Assembly (NCBI RefSeq): GCF_030732865.1
Contig: NZ_JASHKB010000003.1
Span: 1-64,000 of the forward strand
Direction: 5' to 3'
From: Roseitalea sp. MMSF_3546
GTDB lineage: Bacteria; Pseudomonadota; Alphaproteobacteria; Rhizobiales; Rhizobiaceae
DNA length: 64,000 nt
Below are positions 17,583 through 27,568 of this stretch, piece after piece. Each line of letters begins with the position of its first letter. Positions within the stretch are counted from its first letter, which is position 1. Under the pieces are notes generated by a model that did not search any database, was not told where the DNA came from, and saw nothing but the letters and a program-made list of their open reading frames with translations. Made by a program: the position numbers and the translations under genes.

Positions 17583-18833
17583 ATGTCCGCCTTCAAGTCC
17601 GATTTCCTCAACGTTCTGAACGAACGCGGCCTGATCCACCAGATCTCCGATCCCGAGGGCCTCGATGCCCGATGCATGGAAGGGCCGATCACCGGCTATG
17701 TGGGCTATGACGCGACCGCCACGAGCCTGCATATCGGCAATCTGATCACGCTCACCCTGCTGTACTGGCTGCAGCAGACCGGCCACCGGCCGATCACGCT
17801 GATGGGCGGGGGCACCTCCATGGTCGGCGATCCGTCGTTTCGCGACGATCAGCGCAAGCTGCTCACCAACGCCCAGATCGAGCGCAACATCGCCGGCATC
17901 AAGACGATCTTCGGGCGCATCCTGCGCTATGACAGCGGGCCGATGGACGCGATCATGGTCAACAATGCCGACTGGCTGCTGGAGCTGAACTATGTCGACT
18001 TCCTGCGCGAGGTCGGCCGGCATTTCTCGGTCAACCGCATGCTGACCTTCGATTCGGTCAGGCTCAGGCTCGACCGCGAGCAGTCGCTGTCGTTTCTGGA
18101 ATTCAACTACATGATCATGCAGGGCTACGACTTCGTCGAGCTCAACCGCCGCTATGGCTGCGTGCTGCAGATGGGCGGCTCGGACCAGTGGGGCAACATC
18201 GTCAACGGGCTCGACCTGTCGCACCGCATGGGCGGCCCGCAGCTCTATGCGCTGACGACGCCGCTCCTGACGACCGCGTCGGGCGCCAAGATGGGAAAGA
18301 CCGCGCAGGGAGCGATCTGGCTCAATGCCGATCTTTGTTCGCCCTATGACTTCTGGCAGTATTTCCGGAACACCGAGGACGCCGATGTCACGCGGTTCCT
18401 GAAGGTGTTCACGCGCCTGCCGCTCGACGAGATCGCCCGGCTCGGCGCGCTCGGCGGCACCGAGATCAACCAGGCCAAGAAGGTGCTGGCGACCGAGGCC
18501 ACAGCCATCGTGCATGGCCGGCAGGCCGCCGAGGAAGCGGCCGAGACCGCACGCAAGACCTTCGAGGAAGGCGCGCTCGCCGAAAACCTGCCGACGGTCG
18601 ACGTGCCGGCCGCCGAGCTTGGCGCCGGCATGGGCCTGCTGAGCCTGTTCGTCTCCGCCGGGCTTGCCAGTTCGAACGGGGAAGCGCGCCGGCACGTCAA
18701 GGGCGGCGCGGTGCGCGTCAATGACGAACCGGTGAGCGACGAGCGCATGACGCTCGACGACTCGTTCGTGAAAGAAGGCGTGATCAAGCTGTCGCTGGGC
18801 AAGAAGAAGCACGTGCTGGTGCGGCCGGCGTGA
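17583..18833 (+). CDS. tyrS: Tyrosyl-tRNA synthetase
   Basis: Charges tRNA-Tyr. The 416-aa class I enzyme has the HIGH-like HIGN ([11 protein letters not shown], near residue 53), the tyrosine-specificity segment [24 protein letters not shown], and the KMSKS-like KMGKT near 238. A C-terminal S4 RNA-binding domain begins about residue 350 ([19 protein letters not shown]). Start MSAFKSDF at 17583 follows GGAAAAGACCCC. An in-frame ATG seven codons earlier is possible. It lies 110 bp after the hydrolase. Confidence 0.97.
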   Translation: MSAFKSDFLNVLNERGLIHQISDPEGLDARCMEGPITGYVGYDATATSLHIGNLITLTLLYWLQQTGHRPITLMGGGTSMVGDPSFRDDQRKLLTNAQIERNIAGIKTIFGRILRYDSGPMDAIMVNNADWLLELNYVDFLREVGRHFSVNRMLTFDSVRLRLDREQSLSFLEFNYMIMQGYDFVELNRRYGCVLQMGGSDQWGNIVNGLDLSHRMGGPQLYALTTPLLTTASGAKMGKTAQGAIWLNADLCSPYDFWQYFRNTEDADVTRFLKVFTRLPLDEIARLGALGGTEINQAKKVLATEATAIVHGRQAAEEAAETARKTFEEGALAENLPTVDVPAAELGAGMGLLSLFVSAGLASSNGEARRHVKGGAVRVNDEPVSDERMTLDDSFVKEGVIKLSLGKKKHVLVRPA

Positions 18834-18921
18834 ATGTGTCCCGCGAGTCCGGCCTGTTTGCCCGTCATCCTCCGGCCGACCACTTGATCGTCATCGACGA
18901 ATGAGGGCGTGTCCGGCGCCC

Positions 18922-19099
18922 CACCTCCCCCTTGAGGGGGTCCGAAGGACGGGGAGCGACGCGTGGCGCGAGCCCGGCGAGTGGCGAGCGAAGCGAGACA
19001 GAGCCGGGTGGGGGTTGTCCTCCGCCCGCCTTGCTACCACCCCCACCCGCTCAACCATCGCTGCGCTCGGTTTCGCGTGCCTCCCCTCAAGGGGGAGAC
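18922..19099. repeat. Palindromic intergenic repeat, family B copy 1
   Basis: A 178-bp element between the convergent 3' ends of tyrS and the AsmA-like gene. The outer ends are hairpins CTCCCCCTTGAGGGGG and CTCCCCTCAAGGGGGAG, and the inner arms include GAGCCGGGTGGGGGT and ACCCCCACCCGCTC. The same layout recurs at 35121-35271 in reverse orientation. It is the only candidate terminator for either gene. Confidence 0.88.
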
Positions 19100-19108
19100 G
19101 GGCGCGCG

Positions 19109-22100
19109 TCAACGGAACTCGAAGATCGAGCGGAACAGCCCCGGCGCGATGATCGACAGCGGGTTGATGGTCACCTGCGGCGCGTCGAACGGCCCTTCGA
19201 GCTTGAAGGTCACCCCGATCAGGCCGCGCTCGCGGCCATTGCCCAGGATCAGCCCGACGAGCGGGATGTCGGCAAACAGCGAATTGAGCCCGTAGGCCGG
19301 CATGAACGTGCCCGAAAGGCGCATGTTGCGGTCCTGGTCGAAGACGGTGCCGCGCAGCACGAAACCGACCAGCGGGCCGCGCACCACGCCGTCGGCGAGC
19401 GTCAGGCCGGACGGCGACAGGCTGATCTCGCCCGAGGCGACCTCGAAACGCACGTCCGAGGTGTCGATGTCGCGCTGCACCGCCTCGCGCAGGCTTTCCG
19501 ATCCGTCGCGGGGGCGCGAATTGGCCAGTTGCGACAGGCGCGGCTCGTCGAAGACGCGGAAATCGACCAGTTGCACCGGACCCGACAGCGTGCCGTCCGC
19601 CTCGCCGGCAAGGGCAAGGTTGAGGACGCCGCCGCGCACCTGGCCGTAGAGGTCGGCGAAACGCAGCAACTCGCCCGCATCGAACGCCTCCACCCGCACC
19701 TGGCGCGCCGCACCCTGCCCGCTGATGGCGATCGAAAAGGGCATGCCGCTCGCCGTGGTGCCGGTGATCGACAGGCTCTCGACGCCGCCGCCGGCGATCA
19801 CGAGTTCGGCGCCGACATTGCTCAGCACCTCGCCGCCAAATCCGGTAACGCGTGCGATCTGCGCGTTGACGGTCACCGGCACCGTGTCGCCGCCGGCGTC
19901 CGGACCTGCGCCGATCTGCCGGCGCGCATGGCGGATCAGCGCGCGCACATCGAGCGCGGCACCGTCGACATCGACCCTGTATCCGGCGCCATCGCGGCGG
20001 ATGTCGACGGCGACGTCGTCACCCGGATTGAGCGCCAGCGAGCCGAACCGCGCGCGCGTCAGCCCCGCCGCGCCGACATCGATGCGCCCGCGCGCGGAAA
20101 AGGGCTGGCCGAGCAGGCGGAAGTCCTCGAGTGTGGTCGATCCGTCGCGCATGACGAGTTCGAACGCCGCGCTGGCATCGATGCCCGGCCCCTTGGACCA
20201 GCCGATCCACGGCAGCAGCAACTCGGCCGCCGTCAGGTCGGCCTCCACCGACATCTGGGCGCCATCGCCCTCGACACGCACCGGCGTCGCCCCGCGCAGC
20301 AGGGTATCGAGCCCCGGCGCGAATCTTGCGCGATCGGCGTCATCGAGGCTCAGCGCGATGTCGCGTTCGGCAAGGACGCCGGAATCGCCGAAGGGCAGCA
20401 CCATGTCGATGCGCGCCGGCAGGCCGTCGATCATGCCGGTCAGATCCATCACCGCCCGCGATGGGTCGACGGCGATGGTGCCGTCCAGATCGGCGAGCTG
20501 GCGGCCCTCGAAGGGCGCCGCGCTGGCGCCGTCGGTGATCGTCAGGTCGACGTTCCAGTCCGGCGGCGGGCCGCCCGGCCCGCCATTGAGCGCGAAATCC
20601 ATGGTGATGTGGGCATCGACGTCACCGCTGAGGTCGGCCTCGTCATAGTCGCGATACTGCTTTGCATTGATCGGCCGAAAGGCGATGATCTCGCCGATGG
20701 CGTCCGCCTTTCCTCGAACATGCATGTCGAGGTCGGCACGCACGAGCCCGGTCTCGTCCTCGGGGTTGATCACCAGCAATCCGTCGCTTGCCGTCGCGGT
20801 GCGGCCGCTGGGCAGATAGACGGTGCCCGAGCGCAGCGCGATCTGCGCCGTCTGGTCTATGAACATCACGCGTCCGACGGCATCGCGCACGGGCGGCAGG
20901 TCACCTGCCACGTCAAAGCGCACGCCCTCGACCTGAAGATCGACGATCGTGTCGCCGCGCAGGCGCTCATCGGTCCCGGGTATGCGGCGCCGCAGCGGTT
21001 CGGCGATGTCGAACGTGCCGGAAACGACGCGCCCGCCGGCCAGATTGGACAGCACCCAGCGCCGCGCCGCGCGCGCCACCGGGGCCGGCCAGAACTGCTT
21101 GACCCCGGCGATCGTCATGTCGGTGACTTCGACCTGGAAGACGGCGATCGGCGTGTCCTCGCCGAGCGCCACGTCGCCCTCGGCAACCGCTCCGCCGGCT
21201 TCCGAATGCATCTCGATATTGGTGAAATCGAGGAATTGTCGCGCCGGATCAAAGAATCCCTGCGCCCGGGCGGCATAGCGCACCGGCGGTTCGGGCGAAT
21301 CGGCCGGCGCGAGGTGGCCGCGATTGGCGATCAGATCGAACTCGACCGGCATGAAGGGCAGCGCGCCCCGGCCCGGCCAGTCCTCGAACGGCCGGCCGGC
21401 ATCGCGGATGCGCGCCGAGACCTGCATGGTCGAGCGGCCAAGGCGCCAGTCGTCGCGCTGCATGGTCACGACATCGTCGTTGAACCCGTAATCGAACAAC
21501 ACTCGACCGGAAAACGGCACGAGATCGTCGGCGGAGAGCTTGAAGGCGAGGTCGCGGGGCTCGAGGGCCAGACGCAGCGTGTTGCCGGCGTCACCTTCGC
21601 CGCGATGCGTCATCTGCAGGACGGCGCGCATTGGCACCGGCGGCTGTTCGGCGCCCGGCTCGTGATCGCTCATGTCGTCGGAAAAAAGCGTCGGCAGGCG
21701 TCGGAAGGGCAGCCGCACACCGTCCACGCCAACGACCAGGCGCGCCGGCTCGCCGGCATCCGCGCGGGCCGGCACTGCGAGTTCGGCGCGCAGCGTGACC
21801 GGTGCACCGCCAAGGCGCATGTCGCCGGCCAGTTCCGCCGCGCCGCCGCTCGCCCTGCCCGAAAGGCTTTCGACGATCAGCGGCTCAGCCGCACCGTCCG
21901 GGGCGCCCAGCATCAGGCGCGAATCGGCCAGATCGAGCCTCAGACCGCCGGGCTGGCCATGCAGGTGGGTGGCGCCCCAGCCGCGCAACAGGGCGAACAA
22001 GCGATCGAAATGGTCTGGAATGTCCGACAGGCGGACGGGCTCGACCGGCCCGCCGTCCATTCCCAGCGCCGCGCGCAGCGCCGGAACCTGGGCAACCAGG

Positions 22101-22555
22101 CCACCGAGTTCGATGCCGCCAATGCGCGGGCTGCGCCTCAGCAGCGAGAAGGGATCGATGGCGACGGCGAGGCGATCGGCCTCGACGAGCCGCGCCCCGG
22201 TGTCAGCCTCGGTCAGTGCAACGTCCGAATAGGTGACGGCCAGATTGGGCGGCCAGTGCAGCCGCACGCGGGTGTCGCCGAGCATGGCGACCATGGTCTC
22301 CGGCACCATGCGGCGCAGCGTGTCTTCCGCGGTCCGCTCGAGCACGCCATCGCGGAGCAGCAGGACGAGCGCGCCGACCAACAGCGCGACCAGGCAGACC
22401 AGCACCAGCGCGATGCGGCGCAGGGCACGGCCGATCGGCGGCAGGAGCGGCGCATGAACAGGACCACGGCGACGCTCGCGGTGGGACGGCAGTTCATGCA
22501 GGGCCGGCGCCTGGTGCCGGTCGAAACGGACAAATTCGACGTCGTGCTTGTTCAA
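19109..22555 (-). CDS. Large AsmA-like/DUF3971 envelope protein
   Basis: An inner-membrane-anchored protein of 1148 aa. A basic N-terminus (about 45 residues) precedes one transmembrane helix (ALRRIALVLVCLVALLVGAL, about 44-68). The rest is a long beta-rich periplasmic region with repetitive strands, ending in an AsmA-2-like module (FDAPQVTINPLSIIAPGLFR). It resembles the YhdP/TamB/AsmA group, now viewed as bridge-like phospholipid transporters between the membranes. A TTG at 22555 is the first usable start after a stop and has GAGAG before it. Single gene, convergent with tyrS. Confidence 0.85.
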   Translation of the reverse strand: MNKHDVEFVRFDRHQAPALHELPSHRERRRGPVHAPLLPPIGRALRRIALVLVCLVALLVGALVLLLRDGVLERTAEDTLRRMVPETMVAMLGDTRVRLHWPPNLAVTYSDVALTEADTGARLVEADRLAVAIDPFSLLRRSPRIGGIELGGLVAQVPALRAALGMDGGPVEPVRLSDIPDHFDRLFALLRGWGATHLHGQPGGLRLDLADSRLMLGAPDGAAEPLIVESLSGRASGGAAELAGDMRLGGAPVTLRAELAVPARADAGEPARLVVGVDGVRLPFRRLPTLFSDDMSDHEPGAEQPPVPMRAVLQMTHRGEGDAGNTLRLALEPRDLAFKLSADDLVPFSGRVLFDYGFNDDVVTMQRDDWRLGRSTMQVSARIRDAGRPFEDWPGRGALPFMPVEFDLIANRGHLAPADSPEPPVRYAARAQGFFDPARQFLDFTNIEMHSEAGGAVAEGDVALGEDTPIAVFQVEVTDMTIAGVKQFWPAPVARAARRWVLSNLAGGRVVSGTFDIAEPLRRRIPGTDERLRGDTIVDLQVEGVRFDVAGDLPPVRDAVGRVMFIDQTAQIALRSGTVYLPSGRTATASDGLLVINPEDETGLVRADLDMHVRGKADAIGEIIAFRPINAKQYRDYDEADLSGDVDAHITMDFALNGGPGGPPPDWNVDLTITDGASAAPFEGRQLADLDGTIAVDPSRAVMDLTGMIDGLPARIDMVLPFGDSGVLAERDIALSLDDADRARFAPGLDTLLRGATPVRVEGDGAQMSVEADLTAAELLLPWIGWSKGPGIDASAAFELVMRDGSTTLEDFRLLGQPFSARGRIDVGAAGLTRARFGSLALNPGDDVAVDIRRDGAGYRVDVDGAALDVRALIRHARRQIGAGPDAGGDTVPVTVNAQIARVTGFGGEVLSNVGAELVIAGGGVESLSITGTTASGMPFSIAISGQGAARQVRVEAFDAGELLRFADLYGQVRGGVLNLALAGEADGTLSGPVQLVDFRVFDEPRLSQLANSRPRDGSESLREAVQRDIDTSDVRFEVASGEISLSPSGLTLADGVVRGPLVGFVLRGTVFDQDRNMRLSGTFMPAYGLNSLFADIPLVGLILGNGRERGLIGVTFKLEGPFDAPQVTINPLSIIAPGLFRSIFEFR

Positions 22556-22687
22556 GCCCAGCTCTCGCGATCAACGCCATGGGCGCCCGGGTGCGGAATC
22601 GCGATGGACGCCGGACGCACGGACCTTATATCGTCTTGTGCAACGTTTTTCGATCGTTGACCATCCAACTTGCGAGGGAAACCAGAC

Positions 22688-23161
22688 GTGACCAGTCCCG
22701 ATGCCGGCGCAATGGCGCCCGACTTCAATCTGCCTGCCGACAATGGCGAAACAATGTCGCTGTCCTCACTGAAGGGGAAGCAGGTCGTCCTGTACTTCTA
22801 TCCCAAAGACGACACCAGCGGCTGCACAAAGGAAGCTGTCGAGTTCTCGGGACTGCTGGAGGATTTTGCTGCGGCCAACACCGTCATACTTGGCGTTTCG
22901 CCCGACAGCGTTGCAAAGCACGACAAGTTCAAGGCAAAGCACGATCTGACGGTCACGCTTTTGGCCGATGAAGACAGGCAAGCCATCGAGGCCTATGGCG
23001 TGTGGGTGGAAAAGAGCATGTACGGCAAGAAATATATGGGCGTTGACCGCTCGACCTTCCTGATCGATGCCGATGGCCGGATCGCCAAGGCCTGGCGCAA
23101 GGTGAAGGTGCCCGGCCACGCCGAGGCCGTGCTTGAAGAGGCACGCGCGCTCGCCGGCTGA
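22688..23161 (+). CDS. bcp: Peroxiredoxin of the BCP/PrxQ family, single cysteine
   Basis: A thiol peroxidase that reduces peroxides. The 157-aa protein shows the peroxidatic motif DDTSGCTKEA with Cys46. The usual resolving cysteine five residues later is Val51, and the protein has no other cysteine, so it must be a 1-Cys type needing an external thiol. The start is a GTG at 22688 with GAGGGAAACC upstream. It sits between divergent AsmA-like and downstream M23 peptidase genes. Confidence 0.93.
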   Translation: MTSPDAGAMAPDFNLPADNGETMSLSSLKGKQVVLYFYPKDDTSGCTKEAVEFSGLLEDFAAANTVILGVSPDSVAKHDKFKAKHDLTVTLLADEDRQAIEAYGVWVEKSMYGKKYMGVDRSTFLIDADGRIAKAWRKVKVPGHAEAVLEEARALAG

Positions 23162-23340
23162 CGGTCGGGCCAGGGGGCGGCCGCGCCCCCGCCCTTCCGC
23201 GGACGCCATCGCCGGCACGACTGAACCGGCACTGGCGGCCACGGCCCGCCGCAATCTTCGCGTGTGGGGCGTGACACCGATTGTTAACCCTAACGATTTC
23301 TAATTGCGCCCGAAACGTCGACTGTCGGGGGCATGGGAAC

Positions 23341-24624
23341 GTGAACAAAACGGCCATATTCGGACGCCGCACTGAACCACACACCATCGTTATCGCAAAG
23401 GGCAGCCATATCCGGCATTTCACGCTGCGTCCGTGGGTCGCCGCCCTGGCCGGATCGGTGCTGCTGGCCGCCAGTTGCGGCTATCTGGTCGCCACGGGCT
23501 ATCTGATCATGCGCGACGACATCATCGATGCCGCGCTCATGCGCCAGGCGCGCGTACAGCACACCTATGAGGACCGGATCGCCGCGCTGCGGGTGGAGGT
23601 CGACCGGATCACCTCGCACCGGCTGCTCGACCAGCAGTTCATCGAACGCAAGATCGCCGAACTGGCCAACCGCCAGTCGGCGCTGGCGCAGCGCTCGGGC
23701 GCGCTGATGCCGCTGGTGGAGCGGGCACGGGCGACCGGTGTGATGCCCGGCGCGGTGCCGGACGAGGTGCTGCCCATTCCGGCGCAGCGGCCCGACCGGC
23801 TCGACGGAACGAGCCGGAAGGCATCGCTCGCGCCGTCGATGCGTGGCAGCGCCCGGGTCGATGAAGGGGCCGCGCCCACACAACGGACCGCGCGGCTGCC
23901 CGGGGCCGGTGCGCGCGATGGATTTGCGCGCCTGGGCCAGGTCGACACGACGCTCGATGAACTCGAAACGAACCAGTTCGCCCAGTTGAGCACGCTGACG
24001 CGCGCCGCCCTTGCCAAGCGCAACGAGCTGATCGAGACCGCCCGCGCCAATGGGCTGTCCATCGATGCCGAGCCGGTGCAGGTCGAGGCCGTGGGCGGCC
24101 CGTTCGTGCCCTATGCCGAAGACATGCCCGGCCAGGCTTTCGTCGAAGGGCTGCAATCGCTGCAGGCCGCGCTCGACGCGCTGGACCAAGCGCGCGGGGA
24201 GGTCTCGGCCTATCCGATCGCCCATCCCGTGCCCGGCCAGGCCATCACCAGCGGCTTTGGCAAGCGGCGCGATCCCATCATCGGGCGCAGCGCCTTTCAT
24301 GCGGGCATCGACTTTCGCGCGCCGACCGGCACGCCGATCCGCGCGACGGCGGCGGGCAAGGTCGTCACCGCCGGACGCAATGGCGGCTATGGCAAGATGG
24401 TCGAGATCGATCACGGCAACGGGCTGACGACGCGCTTTGCCCATATGAGCCGGATCGACGTCAAGCGTGGCCAGCGCGTCGTCGCGGGCCAGAAGATCGG
24501 CGCCTCGGGCAATACGGGCCGGTCGACCGGGCCGCATCTGCACTACGAGGTGCGGGCGGGCGAACGGGCGGTCGACCCGATGCGCTATCTGCGCGCGGGC
24601 AACAAGCTGGGTGCCTATCTGTGA
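23341..24624 (+). CDS. Membrane-anchored M23 (LytM-type) metallopeptidase
   Basis: A likely peptidoglycan endopeptidase or amidase activator in the periplasm. The 427-aa protein has a basic cytoplasmic N-terminus, one membrane helix (WVAALAGSVLLAASCGYLVA, about 37-58), a coiled-coil-prone region (about 75-130) and a C-terminal M23 domain. Zinc ligands are visible in HAGIDFRAP (H, D) and HLHYEVR. The start is a GTG at 23341. Its TGA stop abuts the recJ stop codon on the other strand (TGATCA). Confidence 0.93.
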   Translation: MNKTAIFGRRTEPHTIVIAKGSHIRHFTLRPWVAALAGSVLLAASCGYLVATGYLIMRDDIIDAALMRQARVQHTYEDRIAALRVEVDRITSHRLLDQQFIERKIAELANRQSALAQRSGALMPLVERARATGVMPGAVPDEVLPIPAQRPDRLDGTSRKASLAPSMRGSARVDEGAAPTQRTARLPGAGARDGFARLGQVDTTLDELETNQFAQLSTLTRAALAKRNELIETARANGLSIDAEPVQVEAVGGPFVPYAEDMPGQAFVEGLQSLQAALDALDQARGEVSAYPIAHPVPGQAITSGFGKRRDPIIGRSAFHAGIDFRAPTGTPIRATAAGKVVTAGRNGGYGKMVEIDHGNGLTTRFAHMSRIDVKRGQRVVAGQKIGASGNTGRSTGPHLHYEVRAGERAVDPMRYLRAGNKLGAYL

Positions 24625-26406
24625 TCAGGCCGGCGGCGCCGCGTCGATGACGCGAAGCTGCGGCGTGCGCCGCCCGTTCCAGTGATTGATCGAGACCGTG
24701 CCGGCCAGATGCAGCGTCCGGCCGGCATGCTCCGACAACAGGCGGCCCAGGGGCTGATCGGCAACCCGAAAGGCGATCGCATCGAGCGGGCGCAGGCCGA
24801 GCCCGCGCAGGGACAGTTTCAGATGGCCGTTGCCGACCGGCCGGACCGAGGCGACCTGGTGATGGGGAAACGCAAAGATCGGCTCGGAATGGCCCGTCCC
24901 GTAGGGGCCGGCGGCGTGCAGCCGCTCGATCAGTTCCACCGTCACGCCGGCCGATGACAGCGCGCCGTCGATCTTCAGCGTATCGCTGGCGACGAGCGCA
25001 TCCACCGCATTGCCGGTCTGCGCCTCGAAGAAGGCGCGAAGATCGGCGAGCCTGTCGCGCATCACCGTGATGCCGGCCGCCATGGCATGGCCGCCGCCCT
25101 TTTCGAGCAGGCCGGCCTCGACCGCCTGACGCACCAGCCGGCCCAGATCGAACCCGGCGATGGACCGGCCGGAGCCGGTGCCGCGGCCCGCCGCGTCGAA
25201 GGCGATGGCAAAGGCCGGTCGGCGCGTCGTCTCGCGCAGCCGCGCCGCGATCAGCCCGACAATGCCCGGATGCCAGTCGCCGCTGGCGGTGACGATCACG
25301 GCGGGCGGATGCGCCGACCGCATTTCGAGCGCCGCTTCGGCCTTGGCCTCCTCGACCATGGCCGTCTCGATGGCCTGGCGCTCGGTGTTGAGCGCGTCGA
25401 GCCGTGCGGCGAGCGAGTGCGCGGTGTCGGCATCGTCCGTGGCAAGCAGTTGAGCACCGAGCGCGGCATTGCCGATGCGCCCGCCGGCATTGATGCGAGG
25501 GCCGATCAAAAAGCCCAGATGGAACGGGTTCAGCGGCTCGCCGATGCGCGCAACCGCCGTCAGCGCGGCCAGACCGGGATTGCGCATGCGCCGGGCGACG
25601 ACGAGCCCCTTGGTCACGAAGGCCCGGTTCAGCCCGATCAGCGGGACGACATCGCAGACCGTCGCCAGGGCCACGAGGTCGAGCATGCCCATCAGGTCGG
25701 GCAGATCCGTCCGGCCACCCTGCCGGAGCTGGCGAGCGACATCGACCAGTGTCATGAAGACCACGCCGGCCGCGCACAGATGGCCCAGCCCGGACAGATC
25801 GTCCTCGCGATTGGGATTGACCACGGCGCGGACCGCGGGCACAGGCCCGCCCACCTGGTGGTGGTCGATGACGACGATGTCGGTACCGCTGCCGGCGACG
25901 GCCTCGAACGCCTTCGCGCTGTTGGTGCCGCAATCGACCGTGACGATCAGGTCGGCCGTCTCGGCAAGCGCGCGCAGCGCCTCGGGATTGGGACCATAGC
26001 CCTCGAAGATGCGGTCGGGGATATAGACCTGCGCCTGGATGCCCAGCTGACGCAGGAACCTCTGCAGCAGCGCACTGGAGGCGGCGCCGTCGACATCGTA
26101 ATCGCCGAAGATCGCCACGCGCTCGCCATTGGCGATCGCCTGGACGATGCGCGCCGCTGCCGCGTTGAGGTCGGTGACGACGGAAGGGTCGGGCATCAGC
26201 GCCCGGATCGTCGGGTCGAGGAAACCGGGCGCGGCCTCGACGGTCACGTTGCGCCCGGCCAGGACGCGCGCCACGATGTCCTCGATGCCGTGCGTCTGGG
26301 CGATGTCGAGCGCGATATTGGCCTGGCGCGGGGTTAGGCGTTCCACCCAACGGCGCTCGCAGGCCGAAACGCGCACATCGAGGAACGGCCTTTGATGTTC
26401 GGTCAT
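24625..26406 (-). CDS. recJ: Single-stranded-DNA-specific exonuclease RecJ
   Basis: A 5'-3' ssDNA exonuclease for recombination and mismatch repair. The 593-aa protein has the DHH-superfamily motifs: FGDYDVDGAASSALLQ (motif I), VDCGT (II), VIDHHQVGG (III, the DHH) and GLGHLCAAGVV (IV). The DHHA1 domain shows GRGTGSGRSI and KGGGHAMAAGITV. An OB-type C-terminal domain follows. It lies about 50 bp downstream of glpX in the same direction. Confidence 0.96.
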   Translation of the reverse strand: MTEHQRPFLDVRVSACERRWVERLTPRQANIALDIAQTHGIEDIVARVLAGRNVTVEAAPGFLDPTIRALMPDPSVVTDLNAAAARIVQAIANGERVAIFGDYDVDGAASSALLQRFLRQLGIQAQVYIPDRIFEGYGPNPEALRALAETADLIVTVDCGTNSAKAFEAVAGSGTDIVVIDHHQVGGPVPAVRAVVNPNREDDLSGLGHLCAAGVVFMTLVDVARQLRQGGRTDLPDLMGMLDLVALATVCDVVPLIGLNRAFVTKGLVVARRMRNPGLAALTAVARIGEPLNPFHLGFLIGPRINAGGRIGNAALGAQLLATDDADTAHSLAARLDALNTERQAIETAMVEEAKAEAALEMRSAHPPAVIVTASGDWHPGIVGLIAARLRETTRRPAFAIAFDAAGRGTGSGRSIAGFDLGRLVRQAVEAGLLEKGGGHAMAAGITVMRDRLADLRAFFEAQTGNAVDALVASDTLKIDGALSSAGVTVELIERLHAAGPYGTGHSEPIFAFPHHQVASVRPVGNGHLKLSLRGLGLRPLDAIAFRVADQPLGRLLSEHAGRTLHLAGTVSINHWNGRRTPQLRVIDAAPPA

Positions 26407-26455
26407 GGCGTCATCTCGCCCGGCGGCGCGATGGCGTCAAGCAGCGCGCTGCGGC

Positions 26456-27436
26456 TCAGAACTTTTCCATGTCCAGGTGCCGCGCGGTGATTTCGCGGAT
26501 CGTCTTGGACTGCGAGCGCATGACGATGGTCTCGGTCTCGATGAAATTGCGGGCAAAGCGCACCCCGGCCAGCATCTTGCCATCGGTGACGCCGGTCGCG
26601 GCGAACAGTACGTCGCCGCTGGCCATGTCGTGGATCGCGTAGACGCGCCCGGGATCGGCGATGCCCATGCGCTCGGCGCGGGCCCGCTTCTCGTCGGTGT
26701 CGAGGATCAGCCGGCCCTGCATCTGCCCGCCCACGCAGCGCAGCGCGGCGGCGGCGAGCACGCCCTCGGGCGCCCCGCCGGTGCCGATATAGATGTCGAT
26801 GCCGGTGTCCTCGGGGTCGGTCGTGTCGATCACGCCGGCGACATCACCGTCGCCGATCAGGCTGATCGCCGCGCCCGCCTCGCGCACCGCGTCGATCAGC
26901 GCGGCATGGCGCGGCCGGTCGAGGATGCAGGCGGTGATCTCGTTGACCGGCACGTTCTTGGCATTGGCCAGCGCATAGATGTTGTCGGCCGGCGCTGCGT
27001 CCAGGTCGACAAGGCCGTCGGGGTAGCCCGGCCCTATGGCGATCTTTTCCATGTAGACATCGGGCGCGTTGAGCAGGCTGCCCTTCGAGGCGATGGCGAT
27101 CACGGCCAACGAATTGGGCTGGTTCTTGGCGCAGACCGTCGTGCCCTCCAGCGGGTCGAGCGCGATGTCGACCTCGGGCCCGCCGCCGGCGCCGACGTTC
27201 TCGCCGATATAGAGCATGGGCGCCTCGTCGCGCTCGCCCTCGCCGATCACCACCGTGCCGGAGATCGGCAGGCGGTTGAGTTCGGCGCGCATGGCATCGA
27301 CGGCGACCTGATCGGCCGCCTTCTCGTCGCCGCGTCCGCGCAGGCGGGCCGCCGCCACCGCCGCGCGCTCGGACACGCGCGCCAGTTCGATCGACAGTTC
27401 GCGGGTCAGCCCGGGGGTGTGCATGGTCTCGTTCAT
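26456..27436 (-). CDS. glpX: Fructose-1,6-bisphosphatase, class II
   Basis: Hydrolyses fructose-1,6-bisphosphate in gluconeogenesis (some rhizobial forms also act on sedoheptulose bisphosphate). The 326-aa protein carries the GlpX motifs VIGEGERDEAPMLYIGE, DIALDPLEGTTVCA and GTGGAPEGVLAAAALR. The start MNETMHTPGL at 27436 gives the usual length; Met at 27424 is an alternative. It lies 132 bp downstream of hom. Confidence 0.95.
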   Translation of the reverse strand: MNETMHTPGLTRELSIELARVSERAAVAAARLRGRGDEKAADQVAVDAMRAELNRLPISGTVVIGEGERDEAPMLYIGENVGAGGGPEVDIALDPLEGTTVCAKNQPNSLAVIAIASKGSLLNAPDVYMEKIAIGPGYPDGLVDLDAAPADNIYALANAKNVPVNEITACILDRPRHAALIDAVREAGAAISLIGDGDVAGVIDTTDPEDTGIDIYIGTGGAPEGVLAAAALRCVGGQMQGRLILDTDEKRARAERMGIADPGRVYAIHDMASGDVLFAATGVTDGKMLAGVRFARNFIETETIVMRSQSKTIREITARHLDMEKF

Positions 27437-27568
27437 CGGCGGCGCCAAATCCGGTTCATCGTTCTGCAGGTCACAGACCATACAGCGGCCCCATGACAAA
27501 GTCGAAAAGGGCCCTGCCCCAAACAAAATCGATTTAACGTTGATCGTCCAACTGCGCCGGACCGGGCC

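Noticed and set aside
18932-22660. A 1242-codon open frame on the plus strand
   Set aside because: It runs opposite to the AsmA-like gene and through the family B repeat. It is Arg/Gln/Asp-rich with no recognisable domain and reflects codon bias on the complementary strand.
24619-24630. Abutting stop codons TGATCA of the M23 peptidase and recJ
   Set aside because: Back-to-back stops are ordinary in compact genomes. They show no terminator but do not suggest an error.
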